64,000 nucleotides of DNA from Rhipidocladum racemiflorum (GCA_036346355.1 CM070584.1:49807097-49871096), one strand, 5' to 3'; shown: positions 23,131-36,215, numbered from the stretch's first letter. The notes: a model not told the origin generated them from the letters alone. Translations and numbers: made by a program.

Positions 23131-23396
23131 GGCCCGTTTGGTCTAGGGGAAACAGAAACGATTTTAGATTCTTGGTAGGAACGTTTCAGGTAGAATCAGA
23201 ATCACTGTCTGGAAACCGTTTGGCTAGCTGTTTGGATTCTGTGAATCGGGATGGAACGGGGTCGAGAGCGATTCGGCCCTGACATGGAAAAAGAAGAAAC
23301 GTTTTGAGGAGAATCGTTCCAAGCTTTAGCCCGTTTAATTAGGTTTCTCCTAGATTCTAGTAGAAACGGCCTGGTCTCAAGTTGCCAAACGGGACC
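23131..23396. mobile_element. Tourist-like (PIF/Harbinger) MITE, 266 bp, TSD TAA
   Basis: Ends GGCCCGTTTGG and CCAAACGGGACC are inverted repeats flanked by TAA on both sides (23128-23130 and 23397-23399), the target of PIF/Harbinger elements. No protein is encoded. Confidence 0.85.
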
Positions 23397-23399
23397 TAA

Positions 23400-24343
23400 A
23401 TCTCCGTACGGCTACAGGGCCCACTTGTCGGTCAGTTCTATCTTGGGATTTCGCAGGGGTTAACGTGGGTTTCCTCCGTGCGCGTAGCACTGACGCTTCG
23501 TTATCGAGATTAGTAACCGGCTAAAGCAACCGATGTCATGGACGGCCGGTTCTAATCCAAAACAACAGCAGGTACTGCCGCCATGTACCTTGTTGGAGTT
23601 ACTCCCAAGCTCGCGATATTAACCGGCCGGTCACCCTAATAGTGACATGCAGGCCAATGCGACCCTCTTGCTTTGCGTGCTTTGCGTGCGTATGTGAGGT
23701 AACATTGCCTGTGACATGTGTGTTGACGTCACTGTTATCCTGCACTAGCAGTAGCCTTCTGCAAGTACATCACCACAGTGCTTATCGAGGGAGCCCCTTC
23801 ATACACGTGTCGCCACCAGTTTCGGTGCATGTTTTGTTTTGGTGACGTGGAAGGTTGGGAACAAGGAAGGGCGTGAACTACACGGTGTGTATCCAGCAAG
23901 TTTACATTATTTTACCGTTCTGAACCATCCTTCAACTATGGATAAATAATTAGACAAACAAAGATTGGAGAATGCTACTAGGCCTCCTATAAAATCTGCT
24001 GGAACAGGTGGCTTTTTTTTTTTTTTGAGAACCCATTAAGCTACATCCTATTTGGGTGAGTTATTTACTAACGAATGTTTTTTGGTCCATAAAGCTAAAA
24101 ACCCAATAAGTTGCGCCGCGTCGCCACTTTAAAACTCCATCGATACGTATTACGTATTTTAACGCCGTTGATTCTTAACAAAGCGCACGTGGTGCAACGG
24201 TACGTCGCTTTGCCCTCAGCCTTGCGATCATGGCTTTGACTCCCGCTGCACTTGCGTTCGCTCGCTCGCACGATTTTTGTGCGGCTGACACTAGACGCAG
24301 CCGCGCAGACCTGTGGAGCTGGCTTTTTTTGAGAGAAGTCCTC
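23400..24343. other. No recognisable gene
   Basis: Mixed intergenic sequence with no long open frame. A T-rich run is at 24014-24026. Confidence 0.45.
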
Positions 24344-24760
24344 AAATTTTCTAAAATTACATATTAGTCCTTTTTTATGAAAAGCTCCCTGGAAGTTCTA
24401 AAAATTGTTTTTTAGTGCGCGATTTTTTCCAAAAGGTGCATGAAAATTACATATTAACCCGTTTTCTTTTAAAGACCCCTGAAAGTTTTGAAAATTATTT
24501 TTCGTCATGTGTTTTTGAGAAAAGGCGCACGAAACTTTTCGAAATTACGTATTAGTCTTTTTTTGCGTTTAGGCCCTGAAACCCCGGAGGTTTTTCCGCA
24601 AATTAAGACATATTAATCCATTTTTTGCAGGGCCCCAGAGCTTTCGAAATTTGTTTTCAGCGCGTGGTTTTTTGCGAAAAGCCATCCAAAACTTTGCAAA
24701 AGTAGATATTAGTCTATTTATTTTTTTAGAAAACCCCCGAAACTCAGTGTGATTTTTATC
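24344..24760. repeat. Diverged tandem repeats (~90-100 bp units)
   Basis: The phrase AATTACATATTAGTCC and variants recurs near 24354, 24446, 24541, 24601 and 24698, each followed by a T-run and a GAAAAGGC/CCTGAAA-like phrase. The GAAATTACGTATTAG variant resembles GAAATTACGTATAGG near 62110, so this block is related to the Helitron-associated block at 62.1-62.8 kb. Confidence 0.6.
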
Positions 24761-25828
24761 GCTAGGCGTGCGAGCGGATGGCGCGCGCCCGCGCATCTTG
24801 GAGTGCTCAAAAGAGGTGGTGAGGAAGGCAGCTCCTAAGCAAAGCTCAAAAGAGGAACACGGAAAAGGGAGAGGGGCAGAGGCCGGAAGGGAAGCATCAA
24901 TTGCAGGCAAGGAAAGGCCACCAATCCAATCCCAGGCGCATCATATTTGCACGCACCGCACCAGCTAGCTAGCTAGCTTGCACGATTCCGATCAGGAGTA
25001 TGTCGATTAACTATTCAGAGATCGATGCTGCTGCGTGCGTCCATGCATATATATTACGAAAAAGCATAGTGGAGGGGCAGCTGTGTCGGTTTCTTAATTA
25101 GCTGATCAACGACGACAACAGGAGCTGCACTAGCTAGCTAGCTAAGCTAGCGCCAAATCTGCCGGACAGATTGGCAAACAGCACGTCTGTTTAAAGTAAA
25201 CGTCAGATTCGACTTGCCCAGGGGTACTTTCGCTGCAGTGAATTGCTCTCCTGGGCAGGCGTTTAATTATTTTCCGATGTGATGAACAAGAAGATAAATG
25301 GCACACGGCGCCATTAATTTCGTCTGCGCACCGTAATGGTGGAGGACACGTACGGATCCCATGTTAATTTCCTTAATGTGCGTAATGACCATAAGGAAAT
25401 CATCTCGTGATTGAACCTAGGAGGAACAGTATAATTAAGCTAATTTCTCGATGTGCACAAGCACAATGCATTCTGAACATCAACATGTGCCATGATCAGC
25501 ACGTTGCAATTCGATCCTAGCCGAATTTCCGAATCAAATAAAGTCAAGTACGCTCTAGTCAAGATCGGTGGATGAGATTTACCTCATATATGCACGGTAG
25601 TGAAAAGCGCAACAAGTAGTAGTAACTTCTGGAGAATTTCTGGGAGGGATTTGAGGGAGGCGTAAGCCGTCGGGCGGGCTCGTCAAATCGGAGAAGGCAT
25701 CGAATTAAGCCACATGCGAGCAACCGAGGATGGATGGTCATGGAGATGGAGTACACTTCACGCCACAGGAGATCCGATAAATTAAGCTCGACGCCCTTGC
25801 CCCCCTTCCCTTCAAAGCCCTCAAGCCC

Positions 25829-25829
<1 letters not shown>
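24761..25829. other. Upstream region of the NAC gene, no gene
   Basis: Contains repeated CTAGCTAGCTAG runs (24961-24978, 25132-25144) and no credible open frame. It may contain distal promoter sequence of the NAC gene. Confidence 0.4.
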
Positions 25830-25830
<1 letters not shown>

Positions 25831-25902
<72 letters not shown>

Positions 25903-25920
25903 CGCTCGCTCGCTCGCTCG
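25831..25920. repeat. (CT)n followed by (CTCG)n microsatellite upstream of NAC
   Basis: About 69 bp of CT dinucleotides followed by about 20 bp of GCTC tetranucleotides, ending some 220 bp before the NAC start codon. CT-rich tracts of this kind are common in promoters and 5' UTRs of rice genes. The Arg-Glu repeat frames read from the other strand are artefacts. Confidence 0.95.
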
Positions 25921-26005
25921 CCATGAACATTCCAAGCAAATGCATGCCTCCTGCTCGCCACTTTGCACTCGCAGAGTGAGAAGATCAAGCTGTGGACCTG
26001 TGTCA

Positions 26006-26013
26006 TATATATA
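26006..26013 (+). promoter_or_regulatory. Candidate TATA box of the NAC gene
   Basis: TATATATA followed by CACACC, about 130 bp before the ATG at 26143. A start of transcription near 26035-26045 would give a 5' UTR of about 100 bases rich in CTAG repeats. Confidence 0.5.
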
Positions 26014-26142
26014 CACACCTACGGCTGCCATTAATTTGCACTCCACTACTCTAGCTGCTTAGCGTGTAGTAGTAGTACTAGGCTACTAGCTAGCTGCTGC
26101 TGTTGTAAGAGAGACTAGCTAGCTTAGGTGTGATCGAGCATC

Positions 26143-28630
26143 ATGGAGAGGGCGCCGGTGCTGGTGAGGCACGGCGGGCTGGTGCTGAGGCAGCTGCCGC
26201 CGGGGTTCCGGTTCCACCCCACGGACGAGGAGCTGGTTGTGCAGTACCTCCGCCGCAAGGCCCTCGGCTTTCCCCTCCCCGCCGCCGTCATCCCCGAGGT
26301 CCATGACCTCTACAAGCTCGACCCCTGGGACATTCCTGGTACGCACGTATGCATTTATGCGCATGCCCGCGATCTAAAGATACACATGCACGTATATATC
26401 ATCATCTCATCATCATCATGGATAGAAAACTGTATAGATCGTAAAGACGTTGTGCATTAGCAGTCGATAGCCGGAACTTCATGTATCTCCGAAATCGTGT
26501 TCCATGCTCAAGTTGCTGTGTCACGTGTTGAACCGATCCAGGTGCAAGCGAAGGGGAGAGGTACTTCTTCGCGGCTCGGCCGGCAGCCGGAGCCGGCGGC
26601 GGCAGCAAGAGAGGCGGCAGGTGCAGGAGTTCGACGACGGCGAGCGGGTGCTGGAAGCCGGCGGGCGGTAGGGAGAAGCCGGTGGTGGCGTCCCTGTGCG
26701 GCGGGAACCACCTCGTCGGTGTCAAGAAGTCCATGGTGTTCATCCTCCGGGGAAAGAAGAGCAAGGCGCCGCGGGTGTCGCCGGCGCGGCAGAACGACTG
26801 GGTCATGCATGAGTACCGCCTCGCCCTGCCGCCGCACAAGAATGTCAGAATTAACTGCTCTCCACTTGAATATTGCCGTTTGTTCTTGCATGTACTGTGT
26901 TTGCCAAGTTTTCTTTCTGAAACCTTCTTGTGCTTGTGGCACAAACACTTGGGATCGATCTTGCAATGAGAACTTAATTAGGTGCAAACAGTAAACTAAA
27001 CTTGATACCAAGTTATTACTTATTACTATCAAGTAGTAGCTACAGTTTGGTGTCCAGACTTCTCAGTGGTGCTAGCTAGTTTAATCTCTTTGCAAAGATC
27101 ATTAATTTGTATTACTTATAGGTAGCAACATCATGTTCATGTTCTCCATTAGCCTAAAGACATATATTTGGCTTAACATTGATTTAGGAGGGTCCTTCAC
27201 CAGAAGCCACAGATTAACCAACTTAATAGGTATATATATATGCTACAATTAGTAGATATTGGGCAAAAGCTAGTTCATAACCTATAGAAAGTAGAATTCC
27301 CCTCCTCCTCCAGACTAGAGCTTCAGGTACCATGAACCAAACAAGACATCACTTAGAAAATTTACAGCCTAATATATCCTGCTTAAAACTTACTAATAGT
27401 TATTACCATCGATGTAATTAATCTAAGTCATGAAATTAACAGCCGTACATAAGCTAGCTAGCTAGGTGGTCCACATAAACTTATCCGCTAGTTTATCAAA
27501 CTGCCACAAGTAATTATAATTGGTCATGATCGACCATAACTCGCTGTTTAAATTGCTTGGGATGGTGGTTGCTGCAATTTATGCTGATACGGAGAGGTGG
27601 TTGTACTTAATAGTCAATACTAGTACTAGATGCTCATGCTCTCTATCTGCTAAGAATTCAGATCAAATCGTCTCATCAATTTGCGCAGCAAGCACTGATC
27701 TCCCTGCAATGCCAGCCAACCAACCCAGCAACATCTAAGCTAACAAACGCTCCGACAATTAAATATTATTGTCGGGATTTAAATTAATTGCTTGCTCTTA
27801 AGCCCTAATTAGCTTGCAAATACATACTACTAGTACCAGTATCTTAACAAGTTGCTGCGTGTTTAATAGTGTGTACCTGTCTGTCGCACGCGCGCGGTGT
27901 ACACCATCACCGATTAGTTCGTTGAATTTACTGGTAATAGAGAAGCTAGCTATGAACTGTGCTCAGTAGCTCCATGGCCACTGTTGCAAGAGATGTTCAG
28001 AGAACTGCTCCAACCGATCAGCTCTCCAGCAGTTTCCAATATTGCTGTTATGATCACTAGATCTGCCCAATATGGCCCATCGATGTTCACGTTGATGAGA
28101 GAATCTTGTTGCTATTGAAATAACAAAGTATAAGTACTCGCTAGCTTGATCTCTCTCTAGCTGCAAGAGCCCCAATTGGGACACTTCACTGGCTGTTTGA
28201 TTGGCAAGTCGTACTAGCTTGAACACTGCAGCAGCAGTAGTAGCACTAGTACGTTTTCTGCAGCATCAGTACCACTTGCATGTGTGCCATTGCTGTTGCT
28301 GGAATGTGCTTTAGACGCTGACAGTTTGGTGACGTGGGGACCGACAACTGCTTGCAGGGTTGCTTGCCTCAGGCTGAAGAATACGAAGAATGGGTAGTGT
28401 GCCGGATTTTTCAGAGAAACAGGTCGTCGAGGAGGGCAATTCATGACGGGAGGCGAGTGCCGGGCGGCCACGCCACCCCTGAGCACCGCACGATGATGAT
28501 GCAGCCGCCGCCGCCGCCGTCGGCGTCGTCATCTTCCAGCTGCGTCACAAGCAGTTCGGACCAGGAAGAGGTCAGCAGCGGCCACAAGCAGGATGCAGCT
28601 GAAGCTGCTGCCTCTCAAAGAGAGGCCTGA
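26143..28630 (+). CDS. NAC-domain transcription factor, 256 aa, three exons
   Basis: Predicted exons are 26143-26338, 26542-26843 and 28358-28630, with GT-AG borders and matching phase. The start ATG gives MERAPVLVRHGGLVLRQ, directly followed by NAC subdomain A (LPPGFRFHPTDEELVVQYL). Then come DPWDIPG, ERYFFAARP, a subdomain C piece SGCWKPAGGREKPV, LVGVKKSMVF, DWVMHEYRLA and EYEEWVVCRIFQRN. NAC proteins are plant-specific nuclear DNA-binding regulators. The layout, with the domain at the very N-terminus and a short C-terminal tail, resembles the ANAC083/VNI2 group. The tail (about 65 aa) is rich in Pro, Ser and Ala. Odd points: the usual WKATG motif reads WKPAG and a Gly/Ala/Ser/Arg-rich insertion sits between ERYFF and WK. 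Intron 2 is 1.5 kb. Exon borders are inferred from conservation, not from cDNA. Confidence 0.9.
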
Positions 28631-29405
28631 CTAGCCTAGCTAGGCACCAGGGAAATGATGCGTCCTTTACTTGCTCCAATATATGATTTTCCTTTATTTT
28701 TTTTTGTTAATTTCTCCCCGTGTAATGTAATGCAGTGTAATGTAACGAGAGGCAATCACTGAATTAATTAACAAACAAAGACTCCTCCAGGTTAAGGAAG
28801 CTTTTAAGATCCAGGAAAATGGTTCCATACTCATGGGTATATAAAGAGAGAGAGAGAGAGAGCGGATGCAGCAGTATCTGTATGATGATCAATTTGTAAC
28901 TTGCAAGTAGTCCTTGTAATATTTATTGAAGGAAAGAGAAATATGCAAGTTGGCCTTTCTCATGTTCTGTCATATTTTCAGTCTCATGTTTTGCTTACTC
29001 TGAACCTCTAATCACCGAACTAGAAATTTTTTATTTGCAGTGTACACTTCACATGTATAACTCTATAACCTTTTACAATTATTTTGTAACATCATAAATC
29101 TAATACATATATTTGAAGTTTGCTAAAAGCACCATATAAATAGTTCTAAGGTCTTAACAATCGCAAATAACCAAAATCTGACTAATTCAATCAATAAATT
29201 TAGTCTATCGAAGAGGTAATATTATACCACTTTTTAAAATTTTGGGGGCATACCCGGCACCCCTAGTACCGCCCACACTAATCACCAAGTAAGATCTATA
29301 CCTTCTTCTGAAGATAAATTAGAAAAATATATATGGAAGTTAGTACGTACCAATGCATATCAGATTAATATAAATTGATCTTAGAGGGAAATCATAAATG
29401 TGCTT
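28631..29405. other. NAC 3' UTR and flank
   Basis: The first 250-350 bases are probably 3' UTR, with a T-rich stretch (28692-28710) and TGTAATGTAATG repeats near 28722-28744 as likely polyadenylation context. A short GA run is at 28846-28863. No further gene. Confidence 0.5.
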
Positions 29406-29410
29406 CTAAA

Positions 29411-29717
29411 TGTTATGTATCAAAGATGCCGTTGACCAATCAAGATCACATAAACACGTTATCAAAACAGAGACAACAAATGTAGATTACATATGGCTCT
29501 CTCTATTGAAATTTCGGGTGTGTACAATGTGCCACATACCCCCACTTATATAGTGCGAGAGGATGGGACTTTTCTTGCAAGCCAAGTAAGGATCTAAAGT
29601 AATCTAATAGAACTATTAGTCCTCGTTAGGAAATACTCATGAGTTCCTTTAGGAAACTCCTAGGAGTTCGTTTAGAAAAATATCCACATATATACGGAAT
29701 TAGAATATTCCGCTACA
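29411..29717 (+). repeat. 5' LTR of the non-autonomous element
   Basis: 307 bp, TGTTATG...GCTACA. Paired with 35920-36210. Confidence 0.85.
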
Positions 29718-31052
29718 CTTCCCCTTGGACACTTTTCTGACGCCATTCTTATGACTCGTTCAAAACTCCTTCCAAAAATCTAGTGGAAAAAATGGACAAG
29801 AGAAAAGAGTACATAGCTCATGTAATTTGTGTTTCACGTGTTGCCTCATTAAAAACCTTCAATTGAGAAAACCTAGTGGGATAAAACTCAATTAAGGGAA
29901 AAAGCATACAACATTAATCCTCCAGGATTTGATTTTATCCTTCACAATCCTACAATTTTTTATCTCCAAGATCAAAACGATCAAATGTCCTAAACTTTTA
30001 GCACAGTTAAGCGATTAAGCTTCTCCTCCTCACCATAGGAGATATAGGATATTTAATTTAGTCTTTCTAGATTTCACTTATGCTAAGACTCAGAGTCTTT
30101 AGCATGAGAATAAATAAATATCCACTCCCCCTCAAGACAATAGTCATTTATGTCTTCTCATAACATTGCCTCGGATACATCTCATAGATGTGGGTCTTTC
30201 CTGTGAATATGTTCAACAACTTAACACAAGTTTTATTTTGCCAAATTCATACCTCATTATCCCTATAGGAATTGTGAGTGTGCAGAATCTTTGAGTAATA
30301 TTCTTTCTCATATTTACCCTTTCATATTAGCACATACTTGATTTTGTGTAATACAAGAATGCATGTCCTCTCTTGGGACTATGGGGGTATTAGTTGTATT
30401 ACCTCATTATTGATGGACAATCATTCCAATCCTTCAATCATATGAGGCTTTATTCAATGCAACTACCTCTAGGTGGTTCCCTCAAGATTTACATCCAATG
30501 TTTATCCAAATAGACTCATTCATGGTTTGTCTTTGGTATGTGAATTATATAGTATCGGTAAACAATCACGGATACAATTCATGAATCATACTAGTGCTTT
30601 TAAGTGTCTTCTAAACTTTATGGTCTTATCTCTTTTCTGTGAGGATGTGTTCAATGCCATATCATGGTTTAGCACTAAATCTAGCCAACACATATATATG
30701 TCTAATTGACATAATTTGCAAGGTATAAGTATGAAATCACATGTTTCAATACTTAGTCTAGATGGATATTAATCCATTTCAAGGATTATATGACCATTGG
30801 TGTTCTTAGCGCATGAGGTTAATTTTTGTTAACCTTCTCCTGCAATCATTGCAAGTGTATTTGACTGGTAATTGAGTAATTCATCTCTCTCTCTCTCTCT
30901 CTCTCTAGTTAGATATCATCTTTCATGTAATATTTCTACCTCTCCTTCATGGTTTCACTGAACTCATAAGTCAAATATGTCATTAATTGCGATCTATACA
31001 TGTTGCCTTTTATATCATTATCACAATAAAAGACAGAGCTCTGTCGACGCTC

Positions 31053-31158
31053 GACTCACTGCATTTTCAATTTAATTATTTGCTACCAGAGATATCATGT
31101 AGCAGGACTCACTATATTTTCAATTTAATTATTTGCTGCCAGAGATATCATGTAGCAG
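31053..31158. repeat. 53-bp tandem duplication inside the non-autonomous element
   Basis: GACTCACTGCATTTTCAATT and the following 33 bases are repeated once directly, with very few differences between the two copies (31053-31105 and 31106-31158). Confidence 0.9.
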
Positions 31159-34100
31159 AACATTATCTCATCTACAACAGGAAAGATATAACGTCACTTT
31201 CCATGACCTTCAAACTATCACTTTACACAAGAGTATGATGACCCATCATAGTCAAATTCATTGATATTATTTTAACAATGTTGGTTTGATTTCAATTGCT
31301 TTCATTCTTTTGACCCATCATCTATGAGTATCAGTAGTATTCTACTGCATACTTCAGATTTTGGATCGACATATGCAATTATAGAGACACAATTGTCGAC
31401 AATATTTCTATTGTTCTCTCATATCCATGTCTCATGTGTATATTTCAAGATTAACTATATCTTTCGTTATTTTCCAAATGATGGATTCTTGGTTATTCCG
31501 CAATCCCAGTGCTATAAGGTGAGCGTGCAGAAGTGCTGGGTTGTTCATTCTCCCGATGAACATTTGGTGAGACCTCTCACCTAATAGGCAAATCCTATCA
31601 TAGGAGTTTATCAATCACATGATGTTCTGTTAACATATTGCATATCCATAGGCATCCCCATAGATCCTAGATCTTAAATACATAGGCGTGCCCACATATT
31701 CTTTTAACATTATAAGTACTCTTGCTTATGTGGGTGTATATTCTATCCTATGATATCTCCACTTCATGTGTATTTACTCTTTGACAATATTTGGTAGACT
31801 CCCTGCTCATCAAGTGCGAGAGTATCTTCTAAACTCTTAGTTCAGCATTTGCTAGTATGTTATTCTGCTCATCATGGCAGTTTTGAATTTATGGTCATTC
31901 ACCCGATAACGCCATTCCAAATATGGATTCTACCCTCCTCTAATATCGGGTTGACATCTTCAATGAATAGTGCAGGAAAATCCTCTATCATGGCTTCCGA
32001 ATGCCCATGATATTGTGCTATGGTGTTTCTCTCTTCTTTGGTGAACAATTTTCACATTTTCTTTCATAATGGATATTCCCATATCTCGAACTTCTATAGA
32101 TCAATGTTTCAAGGATGACAATTCTATTAGTTAAGGATTCTTACAAAACCATATCAATACTTCACTACTATACCCAAAATCTCATAACTAGATTCCTAAC
32201 TCCACGAGTTATACCAACCTTTCTCCCTATAAGTATAATTACTAGTGGATAATATCCACTCTAGTGGGAGCACCTTGCTTCCACCTAGTTGGAGGCATTA
32301 ATCAATACCACAAAGTACGTGTATAAGCTCATCATGGGCTCAATTGGTTCTTATCTGAATCCTCCCAAGAGAATCAGGCAGTTTGTCCATAATGATAATC
32401 ATTACCTTCAATAAAGGTGTTATAATTAAATTGTAAAATATTAGGGGTCCCCTTTTAGCCTTTTAAATCATAGCCCGCAAGATGTCCTAGACATTGATAT
32501 CAACATTAGGTTCTTAGAAAGATACTTTGATGTTGTGGCCAGCAAAAAAAATACTCATAGTCCAATCTTATTTTATCAATGCATAAATTGTCTCAATCTA
32601 TCATATCAAACATGCATAATTTGTGCTCTTTCCAGTACAATATGCTTATATGTGGTCAATAGAAATATGTTCTAATATAACAGCATGTAAAGTATATCAA
32701 ACAATACTACATACAACTATAATCACATATGGCAATAGAACATTAAAGATTGACCACTTAATGCCCAAAGATTAAACATGAGCATGTAATTACATGTTCT
32801 TTTAGAACATCAAATTTTATCACCCAAAGATTAATATTATTTGAACATGAACATACATCTTAACCAAAATAAGGTGATTCAACATATGCCTGACTCAAAA
32901 CTGTGAACCTGATTTTTAGTGTACTTTTGGGAAATTAAGATTGCTCATGATCAATATCATCGTCTAGGTCATTAGCTTTTATTTGGTAATCAAGATTGAT
33001 CAAAGCAAATCATTTAACTTGATGATCTCCCAAATGCCTGGAAATCATACAACTTGATTATTTTTCAAATATCCAATTGTGTGCTCTAGCAATTCCATCA
33101 CTAACTTGCTTGTGCTTAGTAGGCTGATCATTGCCTCAAGCAATATCACCTTTATTTTGACATGATATTCCCCATGTTAGTTTCTATCAATCATCATTAT
33201 ATCTATTGATATTTATTTATCACTCCCTTATTCCTCTTCCTTTTCACGCCAACCTTAAAAATTATGAGTACATATGCTCTAGGCATATGTGGGATTCAAC
33301 TCGGATTATACCATAGTGCGTACTCTCAAGGTACACTTCTATTGGTATGAATCCTATTGGATGGAGGTGGTAAATTATACCTTAAAGTGATCTTCCCTAA
33401 GATCAAGTGGATTTAAGTTCAAAATTCATGGAATCCAATTCCCTTGACTCATTTGGCCACATTACACTTAAGAACATATTACAGAACCATTCAAATTAAT
33501 TTGAGGTTAATTGGATATCAAGAGTATATGAAATCATCAAATCATGTGGCAAATTTATCAACAATGCCAAGCATATCTTCCGCTCTATTTTATGCCATTT
33601 AATAAATAGCAAAATATGTTATTGGTACATTAACTCATTATTATAAGAGCATATGGGCTTCATAAAATATCTAAGATCAAGGAAACAATTTCCCTTGATT
33701 TTATATATTTTTCTGTGAATTTTCAGCAATTTTTGTAAATATTATTTATTTATTAAGCCTAAAAATAATTTTCTTGATTACTTATCATGCAAAAAATAAT
33801 TACCACGATAAGTTAAATACCATTAAGGTATTTTTGTAAGTTAATCAAACTTACAGGGCCATTTTCGCAAAATTTCCAAAGTTGGGATTTCTGTTTTCAT
33901 GATTTCCCGTAAATCAATGGCGGCGAGGTGTCTTTAGCACTCCTTTCCTGTGTGGTAGTTGTGATACATTCTAATGGCAGCAACCCATTGATGGCTTGGC
34001 GTGGCCAGCCAATGAGTAGGACGACTATGACATCAGCCTCTCATCCTTTTTGTTGACGATAAGATCCATCACTTCTAGGATGGTCCAGTGGTGGCACACT

Positions 34101-34589
34101 GTGGCGCAACTGGTCTTCTACGTCGATGTGCCAATTACGCTCCAACTCTGAAAGTCACAGAGGTTATGTTATTCAATTCAATGTGGTGGCTAGCATGGAC
34201 ACCAACACTAGATAGGTGTGGATCAGATCCTCTTTTGTTCCTCTTCTTATTTCAATCCATGGTTGGAACTTGTTTCCACATACTAATATCAAATTTGGAT
34301 CAATGCCGAGTAGATTGATTTTAATCCGTTAAGAACTATTTTATTCTTTTCTTCTTTGATTCAACCATAGACCGAATCAAGTTGTTCACTGAAACACTTT
34401 GTTTCAATTACGGTTTTCAAACATGAATGTTTACCATTGTAATCCAATTAAATTATATCGATGTTCATATTCCCTTATTTTAATTAACTCTATCTGTGAT
34501 CTAGTACTAACATCCTGCACTATCTTGCCAAGTAAGACATCACCCATAATGGCCTACTCAATATGCAACAATGGATGTGCCATTCAATG

Positions 34590-35790
34590 ATGCTGGCGGA
34601 GCCCCATCTCATCACTCGATGGCATGTCGGATCGACAACCCTTGTGGCACCCATGCATTACAGCACACTAGTCGTGCACGGTGACTCAGTGGTGTGGCAG
34701 TGCCACGGCATCCGCAGCAAGGCAAAATAGCAACGGTACGATTCTGATCTCATGTCCTTGATAAGATAAATGGTGGCAACATCGGCAGAACGCGCGCACA
34801 ACACGATGACCACGTTTCATCCCACTCTTGCACAAGATGGTGTCGGTGGTGGCACCCAGTGCTCTTCCTAGCATGGAAACATGACTATGGTGACATCTCG
34901 ACATCTTACGCTTGGTGAGCATTACAGTGACACCCCACACTTAAAGCGTGGCATCGCCAATCTACCCATATGGTCGCAACGGCCCCAGCTTTCCCCTAAC
35001 TCTGAATTGGCCCAGCGACTGAAGGTGGCTTGCGCCCCCATGTGCACGGCATGGCCACGTGGCACTGCGTCGTGAGCTTGGCTCTGCTCAGGCGGTGCAG
35101 CGACACTTGCATACCCATGCATGGAGATGTAGCGATGGAGACGTCTTGTCCCTTGCACATGGTGAGATAATTGACAACAATGATCTGGTCGACCTATGCT
35201 CATGGCTTGACAGGGGCTCCGATGGGAGACGTGCATGGTGTTTTGACCACGACACCCGACCGCATCCCACACATGGTGGCAACAGTGACGACATCCTGGG
35301 CTCAACTAGCTTTACGGATCGATGGCAACGTCTTGCGTCTTGACACAACGAGATCATCTGGGACATCCTACGCTCAAAGCGAGGCATCACGCCCGTTCTC
35401 ACGGTGTGACAGAGACTACCTCCAATAGGCCATGTCACAATGCTATCTTGACGGTGTTCCGATGTCATCGCCACGGCGAGACACATGGCGGAGGTACGCA
35501 CATGGCAAGTCTCGTTGGCTGACCGGCGACCATGCATAAGGCGCAGTATGATGTCGATCATGCCATGGCATGATGCAATGGTAGGTGCACTAATTTAGTG
35601 GCGCCACGGTGCTGCCTAGTGCGTAGACATATTCGGCAGCCACACAAAGGCACAACACGAACGTGGATCACGCCAAGGTGTGAAGTTTACTACCGAAAAA
35701 CCCGATGCATGCCAAGGCATAAAACAACACCGATCGTGCCATGGTGCAAAGCGATGGCCGGGGCTTGGTCGATTTTAATCCCATCCAAGG
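34590..35790. other. GC-rich block inside the AT-rich non-autonomous element
   Basis: Composition changes sharply near 34590 and returns near 35790. The block is full of CATGG, GGCAC and GTGG words and has overlapping open frames on both strands (such as 35088-35561 minus) without any recognisable domain. A CTTAAAGCGTGGCATCGCC phrase (near 34940) recurs as CTCAAAGCGAGGCATCACGC (near 35372). It may be degenerate tandem repeat or captured sequence. Confidence 0.5.
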
Positions 35791-35919
35791 TGAGACATCA
35801 GCTGAATTAAAAGAATAGAAAATTAGGGGACACCAAATAAATCTGGCAACTGAGTTGACCAAGAAAAATCAAGCAACAACCTTTGATACATGATCGAGAG
35901 CATTGTCGTGAAGATAACG

Positions 35920-36210
35920 TGTTATGTATCAAGGTCGTTATTGACCAATCAAGATCGCATAAATATAAAATTAGAACAGTGACAACATATGTACATATCA
36001 TGGCTTTTTCTTTTTATTGTTTTTTTTTCATGTGAACAATATGGTCCATGCCCTCACATATATAACGGAAGAAGGAAGGACTTTTTATGCAAGTAATCTA
36101 TTAGGACTTTTAGTCCTCATTAGGAAACTATTATGAGTTTTTTTAGAAATCTCCCATAAGTTCGTTTAGTAAAGTGTCTACGTATATATGGAATAGAATA
36201 TTTCATAACA
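35920..36210 (+). repeat. 3' LTR of the non-autonomous element
   Basis: 291 bp, TGTTATG...CATAACA, followed by the target duplication CTAAA. Confidence 0.85.
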
Positions 36211-36215
36211 CTAAA

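Larger units (their letters stand above)
29411..36210 (+). mobile_element. LTR retrotransposon without gag-pol (6.8 kb), TSD CTAAA
   Basis: Two related LTRs (29411-29717 and 35920-36210) begin TGTTATGTATCAA and end TACA or AACA. CTAAA flanks the whole unit (29406-29410 and 36211-36215). The LTRs share GACCAATCAAGATC, TAGTCCTC.TTAGGAAA and GTTCGTTTAG.AAA but have many substitutions and gaps, so the insertion is old. The 6.2-kb interior shows no reverse transcriptase, integrase or gag in any frame. It is AT-rich except for a GC-rich block at about 34.6-35.8 kb. Just inside the left LTR, GTTGCCTCATTAAAAACCTT and AACCTAGTGGGATAAAA resemble leader sequences I associate with copia-type elements. 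A non-autonomous (LARD-like) element is the best reading. Confidence 0.85.

Noticed and set aside
25559..26046. Arg-Glu and Ser-Leu repeat proteins
   Set aside because: Translation of the CT microsatellite in both directions.
34922..35561. Overlapping 66-157 residue frames on both strands
   Set aside because: GC-rich block of the LTR element; no domain, no preferred frame.
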